Part shown: one piece after another, positions 60,030 through 64,000 of the stretch
How the letters are laid out: every line of letters begins with the position of its first letter
Position numbering within the stretch: position 1 is the first letter of the stretch
Source of the DNA: Ceratothoa steindachneri
Taxonomy: Eukaryota; Arthropoda; Malacostraca; Isopoda; Cymothoidae
DNA length: 64,000 nucleotides
NCBI GenBank assembly: GCA_963969495.1
Contig: OZ018330.1
Coordinates: forward strand, 46,552,394-46,616,393
Direction of reading: 5' to 3'
Program-made: the position numbers and the translations under genes
Notes under the pieces: model-generated
Seen by the model: only the letters and a program-made list of their open reading frames with translations
Told to the model about the DNA's origin: nothing
Databases searched by the model: none

Positions 60030-60208
60030 CTTGAACTAATAAATGTGATATAAACGTCTCACTGCCATAAGGGTTGGTGGCTATGCACGCGTAATTGCCA
60101 CTGTGCGATGGAGTCACAGCCTGAATAGGATATTCCGCGATCTTTTGCTCTCTTTCCTCTTCCTCGGTGTTTGAAGCGAAAGGCGTCTTTGCCTCGACGT
60201 CGGTGTAT
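60030..60208 (-). CDS. Dscam: Dscam exon, Ig9 second half
   Basis: The acceptor ATATCCCTAAAG, phase 2 in. Encodes RYTDVEAKTPFASNTEEEER + EQKIAEYPIQAVTPSHSGNY + ACIATNPYGSETFISHLLVQ. SGNYACIATNPYG carries the second Ig cysteine. The acidic NTEEEEREQK insert before the E strand looks longer than usual. Donor CAAG|GTAAGA, phase 1. Confidence 0.94.
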
Positions 60209-60750
60209 CTTTAGGGATATAGTCAGGTTCAAGTGTATACTGTGCAGTCTGAAGGTAGTGAATACGTCCGTATGTAACCTTATACATATATATCAAGCGC
60301 TATCGTTTGCCTGCTCAGTGTGTACTTTGGAAGGGTTGCACATTCCTGTAAGTCTACAATTCCTATGCCAATCGAGATTAATCTCTGGCGGCTGTTGTTG
60401 GTGAAGGAAATATATAAAATTGAGGATGGTGGTGTTACCCTGGAAACTTAGGAGTAAAAATGCTTTCGAACCCAGGGTGAACTTCGAACTAATGCCTCTC
60501 AGAAGGATAGATAATACAACTTCCAAAATTACTTCCAAATAAATTTTACAGTTTCATTACCTGAAAGAAGTGGATCTAGTGTTTAAAGTACATTAAATTT
60601 ACACTCCGTCTCTTTTATCTGTGGAAAGTTGCAAATGGTCTCCTTGGAGAAGTGAATTTACTCATAGTTCTGACTATGGTTCGAGGATGACATCTTCCTC
60701 GTATGATATCCAAATATCCGTAAACCACTGAGAAGATTTCTTTTTCTTAC
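60209..60750 (-). other. Dscam intron (542 bp)
   Basis: Nothing recognised. Confidence 0.6.
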
Positions 60751-60892
60751 CTTATATTTGCCGGATCAACGGAATGCCCTTCTCGGGAAAAGGTCAGGGT
60801 CAAGGGTGGATCACCAGTGGCGTTGCACTTGAGGACAACAAAGTTTCCCCTTCTTGCTTGAACATGTTTCTCTCCCTTTACCTGGGGCGGGG
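60751..60892 (-). CDS. Dscam: Dscam exon, Ig9 first half
   Basis: Acceptor ATTCTTTCAG, phase 1 in, phase 2 out (ATAAG|GTAAGA). Encodes APPQVKGEKHVQARRGNFVV + LKCNATGDPPLTLTFSREGH + SVDPANI. QARRG..V.LKC...GD.P matches Dscam Ig9. The core tryptophan expected in LxxxW is Phe (TLTFSREG), while the first cysteine is kept. Confidence 0.94.
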
Positions 60893-60926
60893 CTGAAAGA
60901 ATCAAAATGGTTGTCAGATACCCGAT

Positions 60927-61318
<392 letters not shown>

Positions 61319-61675
61319 ACCACGAAAAAAACTGTTGAACCTCTCACTCGTAACGAATTCACTTTGAAAGATTCATTCGAATTTGTCAGTGACATTTCTC
61401 AATTGGATTTGAATCACTCGTATATGACTTCAATCGATGTAGAGTCTCTATTTACTAATGTACCTGTCATGGTAACTTGCAAAATCATAACCGATACCCT
61501 TTTTCAATCAAATGATAGCTTTTTAGGTCTAACCAAGTCTCATTTTTCTACCTTATTAAAATTGTCCGTAGAAAATACAGTGTTCTTTTTTAATGAGATT
61601 TTGTACATTGAACACAATGGAATGGCCATGGGCTCTCCATTGGGTCCCAGCTTCGCTAATGCTTTTTTATCCTAG
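61319..61675 (+). mobile_element. Penelope-like reverse transcriptase fragment
   Basis: The plus-strand open segment carries FEFVSDISQLDLNHSYMTSI, then DVESLFTNVPV (motif A with catalytic Asp), then an intervening region, then GMAMGSPLGPSFANAFL (motif B). These are hallmark motifs of Penelope-like RTs. It stops just before the YxDD motif, where the sequence jumps back to STKKTVEPLTRN. Confidence 0.92.
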
Positions 61676-61788
61676 CACGAAAAAAACTGTTGAACCTCTC
61701 ACTCGCAACGAATTCACTTTGAAAGATTCATTCGAATTTGTCAGCTACATTTCTCAATTGGATTTGAACCACTCGTATATGACTTCAA

Positions 61789-61790
<2 letters not shown>
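61676..61790 (+). mobile_element. Penelope-like RT fragment, second direct copy
   Basis: Repeats 61320-61436 (KKTVEPLTRNEFTLKDSFEF ... SQLDLNHSYMTSI). It is cut in the codon after MTSI, where (TA)n begins. The inverted copy breaks off close to the same point. Confidence 0.9.

Positions 61791-61859
<69 letters not shown>
61791..61859. repeat. (TA)n microsatellite
   Basis: Directly fused to the truncated RT fragment. Confidence 0.97.
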
Positions 61860-61861
<2 letters not shown>

Positions 61862-62477
61862 TACGATGAGGGGTGGAAAGGTTTGCTATAATAATCCTTG
61901 TCAAAATATTCAGTGTTCGCAAGGGTTTCTTTTAATCGTACTTGTCACAGTCAAACCTTTTCGTTTACTACTGTCTGACTGGAAGTTTCAAGTATGTGTA
62001 TTTCAAGTGTTTGTGTGTTTCAAACGATATTGTTCTTGGACACTTGAAAAGATGGCGAGGCTCTTTGTCCTTTTCATCCATTGTTTCTTTTCTCTCTTTC
62101 TGTCCCTCTCTTCCTAGTTAGTTAATTACTCTCTGTTGAATTACACAAGTTTTGACCCCATATCAGTAGGCTTTTATTAATATAATATTTTCTGTATTTG
62201 GTCCCATATTATCATCTTATATGGCACTGTGCGTTTTTCAATCAGCGAAACTTTGTTTATAAGAAATATTCAGGTTCTGTCAGAACCCAAGTTTAGAAAA
62301 CTTTATATTCCTCTAATTTCAATTGAGTAGTTTAGTAGGTCTGAGCTGAAGAGTTATTTAAACATCTTACCAAACATAATGCAAAACCTTGTGCCGCTGA
62401 GGTTTGCTTCCAAACAAGTGGCAGCGTCATTTATTTTAATGTTTAAGTAAAAAAAAAACAACCGAGAATTCACTTAC
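61860..62477 (-). other. Dscam intron, unassigned part
   Basis: No recognised domain. The donor GTAAGT of the Ig8 exon is at 62477. Confidence 0.5.
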
Positions 62478-62660
62478 CATGTACAGTTAGTGTTATTATT
62501 GCCGATAGCCCTTTCCCAACCTGGTTGGATACCTCGCATAGATAGGAACCTTCATCCGATTCCTTAGTCTCCCTTATCAACAAGGTTCCATTAGTGAACC
62601 TTTCTTCCCTTGGGTTTTGCTGACTAAGGCCATGGAAGTTATTCTGTGGGTTGTTTTTTC
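62478..62660 (-). CDS. Dscam: Dscam exon, Ig8 second half (5'-most exon in window)
   Basis: Acceptor CGTCCTTTCCTCAG, phase 1 in and out (CATG|GTAAGT). Encodes KNNPQNNFHGLSQQNPREER + FTNGTLLIRETKESDEGSYL + CEVSNQVGKGLSAIITLTVH. NGTLLI.....SDEGSYLCEVSN..G.GLS...LTVH is the C-terminal half of a Dscam Ig, with its second cysteine. The earlier exons must lie beyond the window. Confidence 0.95.
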
Positions 62661-63640
62661 CTGAGGAAAGGACGAGGATCCATTAGGTCTAAAGACCAGA
62701 AAGGAAATTTAAATTAGCTGTTTATATAGATCTAAGTGACTAAGTTAACAACCACCACCCACCACTGAGAGGGAAAGATGGTTAATTTCGTAAACTTATG
62801 GGAAAGGGAGACAAATTGGCGTTGGTTCGAAGCAAAGATTGATACATTTGTTTTGCAAATATGAGTATTCTATCATAACTCATGACTAGGAACATGTTCC
62901 AAACTGCCATTCTTCCTCTGATTGTGGAGAACCAACTCCAAGTGCTTCGCTTTGGTTCAAGAAAAATAGGCCTTTTTAACAAGTTGCGGTAAAAATATTA
63001 ACTAGGCTAAATACGCACAAAGTCAGATGGGTTCACTTGGAAATGTTAAAACAAAATTTAAAAACTCTTTTAGAACATAAACTCCATAAGAAGTTTTTTG
63101 CCAAATGAACACTTCAATTAAGGCATTGAAGTAAGAACAGCAAGCGAGACTTTCGGTTAGGTTGAGATACCTAACCTAACCGAGGTTTTGGTGATGATGT
63201 TCAATTACTGAAACTATCGGCGGGAATATGTTAAAATGACTACACTCGAGCGCTCTATTAAAGTGCTTCAACCCAACAAATTACGGATCACTTTAACATA
63301 TTGCTTACCAAAACAACAATTGTACATATTGCTTCCCATTTTACATCAATAACATATAGGTAAAACCTATAAGATGGAACCTAACTTAGATAAGGTTAGG
63401 TTATTTTGACGCATAAGTATCTATCGTTAATAGATGCATCTAAAACGAACAATCTAGCCTCTTTTTTCTTATAGCGATTCGCCGTAACCGATTAACTCTT
63501 GTGGGTCTTAGTTTTAAGGCCACATTTTCCTGTTCAAGTGCATCTTGCAATAGAAGCGGAGAGACGACGTTCAATTTTTGCTGTTTCCTCAACTCAGGCC
63601 TGTTATCGTAGTCTTGCTGGTATTGCTAATTCGGGAGGGC
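62661..63640. other. Unassigned sequence upstream of the last Dscam exon seen
   Basis: A minus-strand open frame (62982-62782, ...STWSWFSTIRGRMAVWN...) has no family I recognise. Short TTAGG-like words near 63160-63185 form an imperfect palindrome. Confidence 0.4.
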
Positions 63641-63642
63641 TT

Positions 63643-63650
63643 TATAAAGG
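63643..63650 (+). promoter_or_regulatory. Candidate TATA box
   Basis: TATAAAGG, 56 bases before the ATG of the plus-strand open frame. Weak support. Confidence 0.25.
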
Positions 63651-63698
63651 TTGGTAAAGTGTGTATTGAGCAAACTACTGTGTTATAAATTGTGTAAA

Positions 63699-64000
63699 AT
63701 GACTTATTCTGGTGTAGGAAGAGGAAATATGAAGAAGCACAGCTCAGACAAAGGGACTGCTGCGCTCAGCGAAACTCGTGCGGGACGCCCAGACCAAAGT
63801 GTTACTCCTAGAGGCCTAGGAACAAGTGGAGTTGATCCTTTTCAACCTGCCCACCCCCTTTCAGACAACGCTAGTGCCACAGATACCAAAAGTTGTCATA
63901 GATGTTGTGGTAAGAATACTCCTAATATGGTGCAATGCGATTATTGTGATAGGTGGACCCACGCCAAGTGTGAAGATGATATTAAGGTTTTTACCAAATT
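63699..64000 (+). CDS. Partial open frame with PHD-like zinc finger, runs off window
   Basis: Open from ATG at 63699 to the window edge, 100 codons plus 2 bases with no stop. Residues 1-65 are polar and low-complexity. Residues about 67-93 read CHRCCGKNTPNMVQCDYCDR then WTHAKCEDD: C-x2-C, then C-x2-C, W, H-x2-C, the PHD/RING-like zinc-binding spacing. Such fingers occur near the start of gag/ORF1-like proteins of several arthropod retroelements as well as in chromatin proteins. Its position antisense to a Dscam intron favours a retroelement. Codon use is normal and unbroken, so it may be recent. Confidence 0.6.
   Translation, partial: MTYSGVGRGNMKKHSSDKGTAALSETRAGRPDQSVTPRGLGTSGVDPFQPAHPLSDNASATDTKSCHRCCGKNTPNMVQCDYCDRWTHAKCEDDIKVFTK

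Noticed and set aside
62782..62982. Minus-strand open frame upstream of the Ig8 exon as another Dscam exon
   Set aside because: No Ig or FnIII pattern and no properly phased acceptor/donor pair.
63160..63185. TTAGG telomere-like repeats
   Set aside because: Only two units in each direction; chance level in an arthropod genome, with no array.

Overview
This is eukaryotic, AT-rich, intron- and repeat-rich DNA. Its main gene is a Dscam (Down syndrome cell adhesion molecule) homologue on the minus strand, with the arthropod domain order. Together with mariner, Tc1, hAT and Penelope-like elements and very many (TA)n microsatellites, this points to an arthropod, perhaps a crustacean. The species cannot be fixed from the sequence alone.

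The gene runs right to left. I reconstructed 21 coding exons from 62660 down to 8293 by reading splice sites and phases on the minus strand. Every phase joins and the total is 3347 coding bases: two bases that complete a codon from an upstream exon, then 1115 whole codons including the stop. The domain order is: second half of Ig8 (62.5 kb), Ig9 (60.8 and 60.1 kb), FnIII-1 to FnIII-4 (59.2 to 50.2 kb), Ig10 (47.5 and 47.1 kb), FnIII-5 and FnIII-6 (20.0 to 18.4 kb), a transmembrane exon (12.3 kb) and a four-exon cytoplasmic tail (10.1 to 8.3 kb). The N-terminal exons (Ig1 to Ig7 and the first half of Ig8) lie outside the window.

The introns are swollen with private tandem repeats. The 6-kb intron before the transmembrane exon is mostly a 42-bp minisatellite with nested higher-order structure (12.4-17.2 kb). 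The 27-kb intron between Ig10 and FnIII-5 holds a 12-kb homogenised 196-bp higher-order satellite of about 62 copies, flanked by diverged monomers (20.4-33.6 kb). It also holds two Penelope-like retroelement loci with inverted ends bounded by (TA)n (34.7-43.3 kb), an LTR-like segment, and two decayed Tc1/mariner-type transposases (43.4-47 kb). Other introns carry a ~41-bp repeat (50.3-51.4 kb), a ~124-bp repeat (54.0-55.2 kb) and a degenerate ~40-bp repeat interrupted by a 200-N assembly gap (48-49.6 kb).

Downstream of the gene (1-8.3 kb) there is an internally deleted mariner inserted in a (TA)n tract, a decayed hAT transposase, and a pair of strong heat-shock-element-like sites. At the right edge (from 63.7 kb, plus strand) an open frame with a PHD-like zinc finger runs off the window; it is probably retroelement- or PHD-protein-derived. 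No CRISPR array, rRNA or convincing tRNA was seen. No new multi-gene system was found; the most unusual content is the architecture of the satellites and of the inverted Penelope-like loci.
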